Virus record (IMG/VR): IMGVR_UViG_3300037278_000088
Span: 1 to 38,033 of that record
Origin: a virus
DNA: 38,033 bases
Reading direction: 5' to 3' (one strand)
The first letter of the stretch is position 1, and each line of letters opens with the position of its first letter. The notes beneath the pieces are model-generated. The model did no database searches. It was not told where the DNA came from and was given only the letters and a program-made list of their open reading frames with translations. Below, in pieces: positions 13,929 through 20,594 of this stretch. The position numbers were made by a program, and so were the translations under genes.

Positions 13929-15152
13929 TTACTTAGTATTTTCTGTCAATAGTTTACTCATTAGATCAATTGAAAAATCTCGCTTGGTCGATAGTATCTT
14001 CCAGATATGACGGTCAAGTGTTCCCTCAACTGCAATATGATAAAACAATGTTACTTTTTCTTGGCCGTTGCGACGAGTTCTACCTTTTGATTGTTCATAA
14101 TTCGCATAGGACGTACATGGAGATAGGTAGACGGTGATTGACGCATAAGTAAGTTCAATAGCCTGCGAACCAGACTGATATTGGACGAGGGTAATACTTG
14201 AATGGAGTTTACCCCATTTTTCTCGAACTGGTAATTCCGATTTATGACCTGATTGCTCATAGATTTTTCTCCCTTTAAATGATTTGTTTAACATTTCAAG
14301 CATTGCGTCTCGTTCACTATTGAAATTATAGAATACCACTATATGTTCATCGGTTGATTCAACTATAGATTGTAAAGCATCAATGCGTATTGCATTTGGT
14401 AATTGCCGGAGTTTCACAAACAGTTTGCTCGGACTATCGAGTAATTCAATCTCCCCATCGTCGTGTGTGATGAATCGCTCCTTAACTGCTTTATTATATA
14501 TCTTTTGTAACTTTGGTGTCATTGGCTCTTCGATAGCTATCATCCTGCTCGGTAACTTTAAATCACCAGTACGCTCTAATGATTTAGCGATTCCTTTCCA
14601 CCAATTCTCTAGCAACTCTTTTTCACGATAGCCAAGTAAGAGTGGGAATCCTTTTGATCGGTCGATTATCTCAAAACGATTGACGAACTCAGTTTTGTTT
14701 TTGGCTAAACCAGTAAGAATTGCGTAGGTTTCAGCTGATCGCCAGCCGTTTGGAAGTGGTGTGGCTGATAAACCAATCCATTGGTGTGCTTGTTTCGCTA
14801 CTTTGATAATTGCCTTCGAGCGTTTCGCTGTCGCATTACAGATAAAATGACATTCGTCCATAATGATTGTTATATCGTTCATTGTTGAATATAGCAGTGC
14901 ATTCTTAGTAAACATTTCGTAACTCATCACGTTATATATTACTTTGTCGTCGAGGTAATTTCCGATTTCACGTTCCCAGTCGCCAGTTCTCACTTTACTC
15001 GCTGGAGCAACCACAATCAATTTGCTAATACCATGTCGCTTTGCATGTTCAAGCGCCATGATTGTTTTACCCAATCCTGTATCCGCTGCCATGATAACAT
15101 TTTTAGGTAAACTTTCAAGATATTCAACTTGATAAGGGTAAAGCTCTACCAT
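13929..15152 (-). CDS. SNF2-type DNA helicase/translocase
   Basis: The 407-residue SF2 protein has YPYQVEYL (Q-like motif), motif I AADTGLGKT (22-30), motif II DECH (99-102), motif III SATP (129-132), and a C-terminal RecA domain ending in the arginine-finger motif QSKGRTRRNGQ (354-364). This is the compact SNF2-like helicase of many phage genomes, probably a translocase for replication restart, fork remodelling or recombination. It lies just upstream of the Sak4-SSB-exonuclease genes. The ATG at 15152 has AAAGGTG upstream, in the tail of a 10-codon micro-ORF. Confidence 0.85.
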   Translation of the reverse strand: MVELYPYQVEYLESLPKNVIMAADTGLGKTIMALEHAKRHGISKLIVVAPASKVRTGDWEREIGNYLDDKVIYNVMSYEMFTKNALLYSTMNDITIIMDECHFICNATAKRSKAIIKVAKQAHQWIGLSATPLPNGWRSAETYAILTGLAKNKTEFVNRFEIIDRSKGFPLLLGYREKELLENWWKGIAKSLERTGDLKLPSRMIAIEEPMTPKLQKIYNKAVKERFITHDDGEIELLDSPSKLFVKLRQLPNAIRIDALQSIVESTDEHIVVFYNFNSERDAMLEMLNKSFKGRKIYEQSGHKSELPVREKWGKLHSSITLVQYQSGSQAIELTYASITVYLSPCTSYANYEQSKGRTRRNGQEKVTLFYHIAVEGTLDRHIWKILSTKRDFSIDLMSKLLTENTK

Positions 15153-15162
15153 TTTTCACCTT

Positions 15163-15195
15163 TCAAGCAATTTCTATTGCTCTTAACAGTTTCAT
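15163..15195 (-). CDS. 10-residue relay micro-ORF before the helicase
   Basis: MKLLRAIEIA starts in an ATGA overlap with the previous micro-gene and stops 10 nt before the helicase ATG, with the helicase ribosome site in between. It may act only to carry ribosomes to the helicase start. Confidence 0.35.
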   Translation of the reverse strand: MKLLRAIEIA

Positions 15196-15266
15196 AAGTC
15201 TTCGACCTCTTTCTTTTGAATTGGCGTACCAATTTTCTTAATTACTTCAATCATAGCATTACTCAT
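15192..15266 (-). CDS. 24-residue micro-ORF
   Basis: MSNAMIEVIKKIGTPIQKKE begins a 24-residue ORF that overlaps the upstream stop as ATGA (15263-15266) and the downstream 10-codon ORF as ATGA (15192-15195). The perfect junctions favour translation; the peptide is basic and helical. Function unknown. Confidence 0.45.
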   Translation of the reverse strand: MSNAMIEVIKKIGTPIQKKEVEDL

Positions 15267-15442
15267 TTCAACCTGACTTTCACTACAAAAGGTTTACTTT
15301 CTATGTATCGAACACTAATTGTAGTATCTCTATAGCGCCATAGTTTAGATGCCCTTGCTAAAAGTCTATTGATGGACATAAATGTACCACCAAGTAATTC
15401 AAAATCAGACTTCTTTAGGGTTTGTGCTAATGTTTTACGCAT
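15263..15442 (-). CDS. Small basic hypothetical protein (59 aa)
   Basis: The product begins MRKTLAQTLKKSDFELLGGT and is strongly basic, with a helix (SINRLLARASKLWRYRD) followed by strands (TISVRYIES, FVVKVRLK). Nucleic-acid binding is plausible from charge alone. The ATG at 15442 overlaps the previous stop by 8 nt and is preferred over 15463, which would overlap by 29. Confidence 0.6.
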   Translation of the reverse strand: MRKTLAQTLKKSDFELLGGTFMSINRLLARASKLWRYRDTTISVRYIESKPFVVKVRLK

Positions 15443-15710
15443 GATGTTTTCTCTCAATCTCATCTAACTCACGTTCAATTGCGTAGCAGTCAGAACAAAC
15501 ACCAAAGCCAAGTCCGGTGATATTATGAATCGCTTTGCTAGTAAATGTTTCGCCATATATCAATTGTTTACCACAGTTAGCGCAGTTTACGAGTAAGTCC
15601 ATATCTCGACAGACAAGTGGTACAACCCATTCATCTGGTGTTTCATATGGTTCATATTCGTGGTTTATAAAATTCCACTTCTGTTTAGGTGTTTCATCAA
15701 AAATACCCAT
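15435..15710 (-). CDS. Zinc-ribbon protein (91 aa)
   Basis: The 91-residue protein contains CANC (43-46) and CSDC (72-75), a four-Cys zinc ribbon with the pattern CxxC-x25-CxxC, followed by a charged helix. The ATG at 15710 shares a base with the upstream TAA (TAATG); an in-frame ATG at 15740 would overlap the upstream gene by 31 nt. Zinc ribbons of this size in phage early operons often bind nucleic acid or host enzymes; no specific target can be named. Confidence 0.7.
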   Translation of the reverse strand: MGIFDETPKQKWNFINHEYEPYETPDEWVVPLVCRDMDLLVNCANCGKQLIYGETFTSKAIHNITGLGFGVCSDCYAIERELDEIERKHHA

Positions 15711-15838
15711 TATAGATACACTTTCGTACAGTTTTGACACGTTGCGCCATGTACTGGTCTGCCCCCATACCCATGTGTTCTATCCCATTGGTGATCGCAG
15801 AATAGCTGTTTAAAAAATAGTTTAATGTCAGCTATCAT
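15710..15838 (-). CDS. Cys/His micro-protein (42 aa)
   Basis: MIADIKLFFKQLFCDHQWDR begins a 42-residue ORF with CDH, HG and CQNC: a possible zinc site made of C-x-H ... CxxC. It overlaps its upstream neighbour as ATGA (15835-15838) and its downstream neighbour as TAATG (15710-15712). The 'CDHxW...GxxVHGATCxxCxKxY' pattern resembles short zinc-finger-like phage proteins. Confidence 0.65.
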   Translation of the reverse strand: MIADIKLFFKQLFCDHQWDRTHGYGGRPVHGATCQNCTKVYL

Positions 15839-16080
15839 TTCTTTTGTACACTTACCCTATAAACTGATTGAATGCCTTTGCTGTTACCGACCATAGCTTC
15901 AAACGAGTAGTCGCCACCTTGTACGTTGTGAAGTGCGCCCAGTACTGCTAATGCTACTTTTACCTCTAGATCGGTACATAGCATTTCTTCAAAATGGCTC
16001 ATGCTTCGACCATATTTAGCTTCAGCTTCAGCTTTCACTTCTTCTACTGTTTTGTCTTCTTTATCAAATGGTGTTTTCAT
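15835..16080 (-). CDS. Hypothetical protein (81 aa)
   Basis: The product starts MKTPFDKEDKTVEEVKAEAE, with a charged N-terminal helix, a central helix (DLEVKVALAVLGALHNVQGG) and a C-terminal strand region. AAGGAG lies 12 nt upstream of the ATG, after a 140-nt gap that is unusually long for this operon, so expression may restart here. No family recognised. Confidence 0.65.
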   Translation of the reverse strand: MKTPFDKEDKTVEEVKAEAEAKYGRSMSHFEEMLCTDLEVKVALAVLGALHNVQGGDYSFEAMVGNSKGIQSVYRVSVQKK

Positions 16081-16220
16081 TTAATATGTTCTCCTTAATG
16101 TAGTAACTTTATTGAATAATTTTAATATGGCGGAACGTGCTTCTCGTAATAGAAAATATCACAAACTACTACTCGGTACTGATTACCTCTCACCGCTAGT
16201 TAAGAGTAACCGCCTTGTTG
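16081..16220. other. 140-nt gap in the leftward operon with a bulged hairpin
   Basis: This is the longest non-coding stretch inside the operon. On the minus strand TTACTCT and AGAGGTAA can pair as a bulged 7-bp hairpin flanked by CGG/CCG. There is no T run, so it is not a good terminator; it may be an mRNA processing site or leader. A 46-codon plus-strand ORF crosses it but has no ribosome site. Confidence 0.3.
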
Positions 16221-16616
16221 TTAATCTGTTTTCTGAATGTAAAATGTCAGATCATCACCCTTGAGATTCTCAAGCGACCAATGATTAACTTCATTCCATG
16301 CGTCAGCCCATGCTTGTGATAATTCAGGCTCTTCTTCTTTGTGCCACGCCCATGACAACCAATTCATAACAGATGTTGTATATGTCCATAATTTGATATT
16401 TGGTGGTACTTCTTTGCGTGATTCAATCATTGCTTTTGCACCAATTTCTCTAATAAACTTAGCGTCAAACATACATACCATATCAGCAAATAATGAAGAC
16501 AACCCGACTGTTTCATCTATGCTACTAGGGGTATATTTTGCATCAAGTTGCTCTTGAATATCTGTTATGTAGTTTGCAATCGCGATTGTTTTATCTTTTG
16601 CTGTAATTGTTTTCAT
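16221..16616 (-). CDS. Hypothetical protein coupled to the VWA gene (131 aa)
   Basis: The product begins MKTITAKDKTIAIANYITDI and is helical, with a Trp-rich second half (LWTYTTSVMNWLSWAWHKEE and later AWADAWNEVNHWSL). Its ATG shares a base with the stop of the VWA gene (TAATG), so it is translationally coupled to it and may belong to the same MoxR-VWA complex. No family recognised. Confidence 0.65.
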   Translation of the reverse strand: MKTITAKDKTIAIANYITDIQEQLDAKYTPSSIDETVGLSSLFADMVCMFDAKFIREIGAKAMIESRKEVPPNIKLWTYTTSVMNWLSWAWHKEEEPELSQAWADAWNEVNHWSLENLKGDDLTFYIQKTD

Positions 16617-17614
16617 TATAGTAATATCTCCTGTATTAAATTGCTCATTAATTCTGGTAATTTATCAATGTGATTAAGTCGTTGTGATCGTGGTAGCTGA
16701 CTAGCGTCTGACATTAAACCAATACCATACGGAGTAGCAATATTTTGCTTATTCCAAAATTCTTTTAATTCTCTGACATTATCAGTTAGTGTACCGTCTT
16801 CAATCTCAACTGTTTCACCTGTTTTACTCATTGCAACCATTGTACTATGCCAATCAGTATTAGGCTCACCGTCTGAAAGTACGATAACAATATTTTCTGT
16901 TTTAGCAGTACTGTTATCAACTATGTGTTTCAGAGTTTCTAGATATCCAGTCCCCTCACTTGTACCACCTATATTGTTTCTGTCATCTACCTCATCAACA
17001 AAGTTAATGCGTAGACGTTCAAACAATACTGACTGATTGTACTTTTCATCAAAGTCTTTAACCATTCTTATTTCTTCATTCATTGCGATAAGTGAGATAG
17101 GTATATTTAAACTTTCTAGTGATTGTGTTACTTGCGCTAGAGTTGATATACCAATAGCGTATTTACTATCCTGAGGTGTAGCACGACTGCCGTTTTGATC
17201 GTTTAACATTGAACCACTAGTATCAAGCATAATCGTAAACTGATAGTTCTTATACTTAATAGCCTTCTTTTTAAATAGCTTATTGCTTGTTTTATACGCC
17301 GTTAAGCGTCTGCCGTCAAGCTTGCCATTTTCTAAACGCTTGTTATAACGCAAACGCTTATTATTGTCTTCAAGCCGTTTTAATAGATCAGTCAATTTCC
17401 TATTTTCATTAGCGTCAACCCCTTCCAACACTTCTTGAAATATTTTATCAAGATATGGATTACGATGCTCTTTACTTTTCTGAGATTCTTTTTCAGTTTC
17501 ACCGTCCTTATCATCACCAGATTGCTCAGGTGATTGCGGTGGACGATTAGGTACATATTTAATCTCGCCCGTTTTCTCGTCAACTTCTTGTGTATACGTT
17601 ATATCATCTGCCAT
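16616..17614 (-). CDS. CobT-like von Willebrand factor A domain protein
   Basis: The 332-residue protein has an acidic, low-complexity N-terminal region (about 1-55), a charged helical linker with GKLDGRRL (97-104), reminiscent of the CobT/VWA linker, and a VWA domain starting FTIMLDTSGSM. The metal-dependent adhesion site is complete: DxSxS (131-135), the downstream Thr in GGTSEGTG, and VLSDGEPN. The start is ATG 17614 with GAGG upstream. With the AAA ATPase at 17822-18757 it forms a MoxR-VWA pair, in which the VWA partner usually acts as adaptor between ATPase and substrate. The substrate here is unknown. Confidence 0.82.
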   Translation of the reverse strand: MADDITYTQEVDEKTGEIKYVPNRPPQSPEQSGDDKDGETEKESQKSKEHRNPYLDKIFQEVLEGVDANENRKLTDLLKRLEDNNKRLRYNKRLENGKLDGRRLTAYKTSNKLFKKKAIKYKNYQFTIMLDTSGSMLNDQNGSRATPQDSKYAIGISTLAQVTQSLESLNIPISLIAMNEEIRMVKDFDEKYNQSVLFERLRINFVDEVDDRNNIGGTSEGTGYLETLKHIVDNSTAKTENIVIVLSDGEPNTDWHSTMVAMSKTGETVEIEDGTLTDNVRELKEFWNKQNIATPYGIGLMSDASQLPRSQRLNHIDKLPELMSNLIQEILL

Positions 17615-17615
17615 A

Positions 17616-17825
17616 CTATTTAACCTCAGTTGCTTTAAAATACACAACTTTATTTAATGGGATTAAAACAGTTCCCATTTTAGCGGTATCTGTAATATGA
17701 ATAGCTATTTTATTTTTCTTAGATAAAGCTTTCTCCATGTTTTTAAGATATTTAGAGTTTTTTACTACTTTCTCAGCGGCTATAACTGTACCGTTATCAA
17801 GCGTAAATTCTATAGTGTATTTCAT
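17616..17825 (-). CDS. Small protein between the ATPase and VWA genes (69 aa)
   Basis: The product begins MKYTIEFTLDNGTVIAAEKV, with strands at both ends and a basic helix (LKNMEKALSKKNK) between. The ATG at 17825 overlaps the ATPase stop as ATGA, and its TAG lies one base before the VWA start. Its place inside the MoxR-VWA cassette suggests a complex member or a small regulator. No family recognised. Confidence 0.65.
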   Translation of the reverse strand: MKYTIEFTLDNGTVIAAEKVVKNSKYLKNMEKALSKKNKIAIHITDTAKMGTVLIPLNKVVYFKATEVK

Positions 17826-18757
17826 ACAAAACTCTCTGGTTTCTTACCTGTTTGACTCAAAAGCTCATCAAGTATCTCAATCTTAACTTGGTCTTTCATA
17901 TTAGCCCGTTCTAAGACTAATTCTTGACGTAACTCGTTAAGCTTTTTGAACTCTTTTTGAATATGTTCTAGTGGATCTTCATTTGTACCCTCTGAATATT
18001 GCTCAAGCGCATTCATTTGCTCACTGAAATAGTTATACAGCTCATCATACACATCATTAGAATACTTATCTCGCAAAATAAGGCTTGTTGCGTCTTTAAT
18101 TGACATATTGCCATGCTCTCTAAGGCGTAACATCTTAACAAGATCACGAGTCGATAATGGATTATCGTATGAACTTGTACGAGTATGATGCGCTAGTGAT
18201 ACTAGCCCTGCAATTGATTTATCTTTAAGCTTAGTGTGCATTTTAAGTGCCTCAATCTCATCTGTCGGAGACATATAATCAAATGTTACTCTAATCATAC
18301 GGTTAAGCAATGCGTCATTTAATCGCCCAGTTCCTGCATATTGACCAGAACTAGGGTTTTGCGTTCCAATAAACCTAAATGATGCGTTTGCTTCAACTCG
18401 TTCATTATCAGCATTTGGTAGTGTGATTGATCGAGTGTCATCTAGCACGCCATTAATAATAGTAAGTACCTCTGGTAATGCTGTATTCATCTCATCGAAT
18501 AATACCCAGTCCCCACGTTTCATAGCATTTGTTAAAACGCCATCACGCCATACGATAGTGCCGTCAAGTAATGTCTGTTGACCTAAAATACTATCAACGG
18601 TTAATTCACCGCTGACGTTGATAACATGCAAGGTTTTATTTTGCTCTTGCGCCAATTTCATAATGGTAAAGGTTTTACCAGTACCAGTGTGACCCTCCAA
18701 TAAGAGTGGCACATTAGCCTTAATTGCGCTCTTAATAATCGTTAGTTGTTCAATCAT
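17822..18757 (-). CDS. MoxR/CobS-type AAA+ ATPase
   Basis: The 311-residue ATPase has Walker A GHTGTGKT (22-29), Walker B WVLFDE (84-89), sensor 1 FIGTQNP (129-135) and the arginine-finger region NDALLNRM (147-154), with the linker phrasing (VWRDGVLTNAMKRGDWVLFD) typical of the CobS/MoxR (AAA_5) branch. A helical C-terminal part follows. MoxR ATPases pair with VWA proteins to remodel or insert cofactors into target complexes; cyanophages of the T4 type carry cobS-like genes. It is the second gene of the early leftward operon. No strong ribosome site is seen. Confidence 0.85.
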   Translation of the reverse strand: MIEQLTIIKSAIKANVPLLLEGHTGTGKTFTIMKLAQEQNKTLHVINVSGELTVDSILGQQTLLDGTIVWRDGVLTNAMKRGDWVLFDEMNTALPEVLTIINGVLDDTRSITLPNADNERVEANASFRFIGTQNPSSGQYAGTGRLNDALLNRMIRVTFDYMSPTDEIEALKMHTKLKDKSIAGLVSLAHHTRTSSYDNPLSTRDLVKMLRLREHGNMSIKDATSLILRDKYSNDVYDELYNYFSEQMNALEQYSEGTNEDPLEHIQKEFKKLNELRQELVLERANMKDQVKIEILDELLSQTGKKPESFV

Positions 18758-18775
18758 TGTGATATTTTCGCTTTC

Positions 18776-19228
18776 TTAAATTGCTTGCTTTACAAGCTTA
18801 ATGTTAATACTTAACTCGTCAAATTGACGTTGCAACCACGCAAAAACGCTTGTATCTTTGCGATTCTTACTTGCCATTTGCAACTCAATTTCATCACGCT
18901 CAACTTCTAAAAGACTTAAAAGCGTAAGCAACTTGTTTGAGTCCATTTGACTATTGTCTCGCAAAAAGCTTGTTGCTCTCTGCGATAGTTTGACACCAAT
19001 ATAGTTGTCGTAACCTATAGCGTTTTTAGCCCATGCAATGTGCTTAGCTGTACTACTTGAGTAACCTGCTACATTGATAAAGTTAAGCCCGCCAATTGCA
19101 AAAGCAAGTGGATAGTGATAACCATATGAATATACCACGCCTTGCATGTCAGTGAAAACTGAACTACATCGACGCTCTTTTGTTCCTATTGTGTTGTATG
19201 TTTGATATATAAATTGTGCTGTTGTCAT
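18776..19228 (-). CDS. First gene of the leftward operon: phage protein of unknown function
   Basis: The 150-residue protein has an N-terminal beta domain (CSSVFTDMQGVVYSYGYHYP then FINVAGYSSSTAKHIAWA) that resembles a widespread family in actinobacterial and other phages (DUF8033-like in my judgement), and a helical C-terminal half (NKLLTLLSLLEVERDEIELQ). A near-perfect AAAGGAGG stands 9 nt before the ATG at 19228, the best ribosome site of this operon. As the first early gene next to the control region, it is probably made first and in quantity. Function unknown. Confidence 0.72.
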   Translation of the reverse strand: MTTAQFIYQTYNTIGTKERRCSSVFTDMQGVVYSYGYHYPLAFAIGGLNFINVAGYSSSTAKHIAWAKNAIGYDNYIGVKLSQRATSFLRDNSQMDSNKLLTLLSLLEVERDEIELQMASKNRKDTSVFAWLQRQFDELSINIKLVKQAI

Positions 19229-19279
19229 TTCGTAACCTCCTTTGGCTGCATGTTATGACAGTGATATTTGATAGCGTAT

Positions 19280-19343
19280 TTGAAAACGCTAGCAAGCGTA
19301 TAACCTCCCTTTGGATTCTGTATACGTTTGCTAGCACTTTCAA
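19280..19343. repeat. Long imperfect inverted repeat (23-nt arms)
   Basis: The arm at 19280-19302 pairs with 19321-19343 with three mismatches, including the core GCTAGCAA; the 18-nt loop reads AAAGGGAGGT on the minus strand, i.e. a Shine-Dalgarno-like sequence exposed in the loop. It lies in the 5' leader of the leftward operon and may regulate it. Confidence 0.7.
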
Positions 19344-19344
19344 T

Positions 19345-19420
19345 GTTAAGCATTATTCTGATGGTGAAGTGGTGTGTTATACACGACCTTTTAGACTTGC
19401 CCATATTGTTAATGCTTAAC
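19345..19420. repeat. 11-bp inverted repeat GTTAAGCATTA/TAATGCTTAAC
   Basis: Perfect 11-nt arms at 19345-19355 and 19410-19420 enclose 54 nt. It stands immediately upstream (in leftward transcription) of the 23-nt-arm hairpin and could form a second leader helix or a pair of operator half-sites. Confidence 0.55.
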
Positions 19421-19461
19421 GTGCTAGGATATGTAAACTGTTAAAAAACGACTCGTCACAA

Positions 19462-19475
19462 TTGAGATATCTCAA
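19462..19475. promoter_or_regulatory. Perfect 14-bp palindrome TTGAGATATCTCAA
   Basis: A perfect dyad of the size bound by small dimeric regulators. It shares the AGATATCT core with the palindrome at 19551-19571, about 90 nt away, suggesting two operators for one protein; the ribbon-helix-helix protein at 13694 is a candidate. Confidence 0.5.
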
Positions 19476-19550
19476 CCGCTTTACCTTTACTACTTTTTAT
19501 CGATGTTGCCATCGTGATTGACCCATACCGTTAAATCAGTTGCGCTTTAC

Positions 19551-19571
19551 CATAGTAGATATCTACCTATG
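19551..19571. promoter_or_regulatory. 21-nt palindrome with AGATATCT core
   Basis: CATAGTAGAT and ATCTACCTATG pair over 10 bp with one bulged C. The central TAGATATCTA matches the core of the dyad at 19462-19475. Confidence 0.5.
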
Positions 19572-19781
19572 CGCTCAGTTTTATAATGTCTTCTAGTCGC
19601 TCCAGTCATGAGGATAAACACATCACAGGCTGTAATCGCCATGTGTCGTGTCCGAGTTGTAAATGTTCAGTAGTGATATTTATATCATGTCATCTACTTG
19701 ATACTAGTATATAGTATTTGATAGTATTATTCAAGGGTATTTTGTGGTAAGAGTGTAGTAGAATTAACAACTGGCTAATCT

Positions 19782-20000
19782 GTTACAAATGCTGTTTTCG
19801 TGTTACATTTGAAACATTGTATGAAATGAAGAACTGATATTGTCAAGCGATTTTGAGGGTTTGTAACGGTTTGTAACACATTTTATAACACATTTACTAC
19901 TGTTGTAACATTGTAACAGATTTTTCTCTCTATACGAAATATAATTGTATATATGTAATAATATGGCACAATGTGATTCTGAAGTGCCACATTGTTACAC
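19782..20000. repeat. Cluster of TTGTAAC iteron-like words
   Basis: TTGTAAC occurs at 19861-19867, 19871-19877, 19903-19909 and 19911-19917. Its complement GTTACAA is at 19782-19788, with close variants at 19802 (GTTACAT) and 19994 (GTTACAC). TAACACATTT is repeated at 19874 and 19886. Spacing of 8-10 nt between neighbours resembles initiator iterons. Confidence 0.55.
19816..19846 (-). promoter_or_regulatory. Leftward early promoter candidate
   Basis: On the minus strand TTGACA (19846-19841) and TACAAT (19821-19816) are separated by 19 nt, slightly long. It would give a leader of nearly 600 nt to the first leftward gene, covering all the hairpins described in this region. Confidence 0.35.
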
Positions 20001-20195
20001 TTGTAAAAAAAGCACCTATTTTTATTTTGTTGTTTACTTTGCTTGACATATGTGCTTACCAAAAACAAGCGCAATTGACCATGGCAACAAACGTATAAAA
20101 ATGTGTTAAATTTTCTTTGCGGGGGGCTTAGTTTTTAAAACTTTTTATCCGCCACATCGGGTCAATCTCTCCAAAAATATCAAAAATCACACAAC

Positions 20196-20216
20196 TTGAC
20201 AAAACTATAGTATAAT
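20196..20216 (+). promoter_or_regulatory. Rightward early promoter, -10 at 20211-20216
   Basis: A perfect TATAAT lies exactly 6 nt before the ATG at 20223, so transcription would start at or next to the A of the start codon (leaderless mRNA). A TTGACA at 20196-20201 is present but only 9 nt away, too close to serve the same -10. Confidence 0.45.
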
Positions 20217-20222
20217 ATGCTT

Positions 20223-20561
20223 ATGTTTAATCATAGCATCGCCCTCGGGATGACCGCTGCACTTCACTGGATTGCAGTCGTTAGTGGTGTGTATATTACT
20301 CCGGGGCAGTATTCTGTCTGGTATAACTTTTGGTCAGGGATTGGGTCGGATATTGGCGAATTTGCTATTGCAGGAGCGCTGGTGAGGCACACGATTGTGG
20401 TGTATAAGACGCATGAGTGCCACGTGGACAGCTGCCACAGGATCGGGCTGCACCCCGTTGCCGGCACGCCGTATGTTACTTGTCGGCAGCATCACCCGAC
20501 AGTGCCATTAGTGGTGACGGCTGAGCATATTAATAGCGAGTATCGCAGTAGAGATGTGTGA
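20223..20561 (+). CDS. Membrane protein with Cys/His cluster
   Basis: The 112-residue protein has two likely membrane helices (about 8-25 and 39-62) followed by a Cys/His-rich cytosolic tail, HECHVDSCHRIGLHP then GTPYVTCRQHHP (Cys66, Cys71, Cys87 and His67, 77, 90, 91), a probable zinc site. Proteins with the phrase 'C-H-x3-C-x-R-x-G-x-H-P-V-x-GT-x-Y-x-x-C-x-x-HH' are common in actinobacteriophages as small membrane proteins of unknown function. The start is ATG 20223, or 20217 in frame. As the first rightward early gene it may act in takeover or superinfection control. Confidence 0.72.
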   Translation: MFNHSIALGMTAALHWIAVVSGVYITPGQYSVWYNFWSGIGSDIGEFAIAGALVRHTIVVYKTHECHVDSCHRIGLHPVAGTPYVTCRQHHPTVPLVVTAEHINSEYRSRDV

Positions 20562-20567
20562 TATAAT
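20562..20567 (+). promoter_or_regulatory. Extended -10 (TGATATAAT) before the sponge-like gene
   Basis: TATAAT preceded by TGA forms an extended -10 that overlaps the stop of the membrane-protein gene. It is followed by AGGAGAG and the next ATG, giving a leader of about 20 nt. Together with the terminator at 21003 it would make the next gene a single-gene transcript. Confidence 0.5.
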
Positions 20568-20594
20568 CAATTTATTAAGTAGGAGAGATCAGCT

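Larger units (their letters stand above)
19229..20222. other. Divergent control region and probable replication origin
   Basis: About 1 kb without a credible gene separates the leftward and rightward operons. It holds several inverted repeats on the 19.28-19.58 kb side, an AT-rich part with at least four TTGTAAC words and three reverse copies or near-copies (19782-20000), and promoter-like sequences facing both ways. This mixture is typical of a phage origin and early regulatory region. The origin call is inference: no initiator binding site is known, and the helicase gene lies 1.2 kb to the right. Confidence 0.5.

Noticed and set aside
16074-16270. 46-codon plus-strand ORF crossing the 140-nt gap of the leftward operon
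   Set aside because: No ribosome site, opposite to all neighbours, and it ends inside the antisense of a real gene.
19782-20000. Repeated TTGTAAC words as a possible CRISPR array
   Set aside because: Units are only 7 nt, unevenly spaced, in both orientations, and there are no spacers of uniform length or cas genes.
20196-20216. TTGACA and TATAAT as one consensus promoter
   Set aside because: The spacer is only 9 nt; the -10 alone may act, or the -35 belongs to another start.
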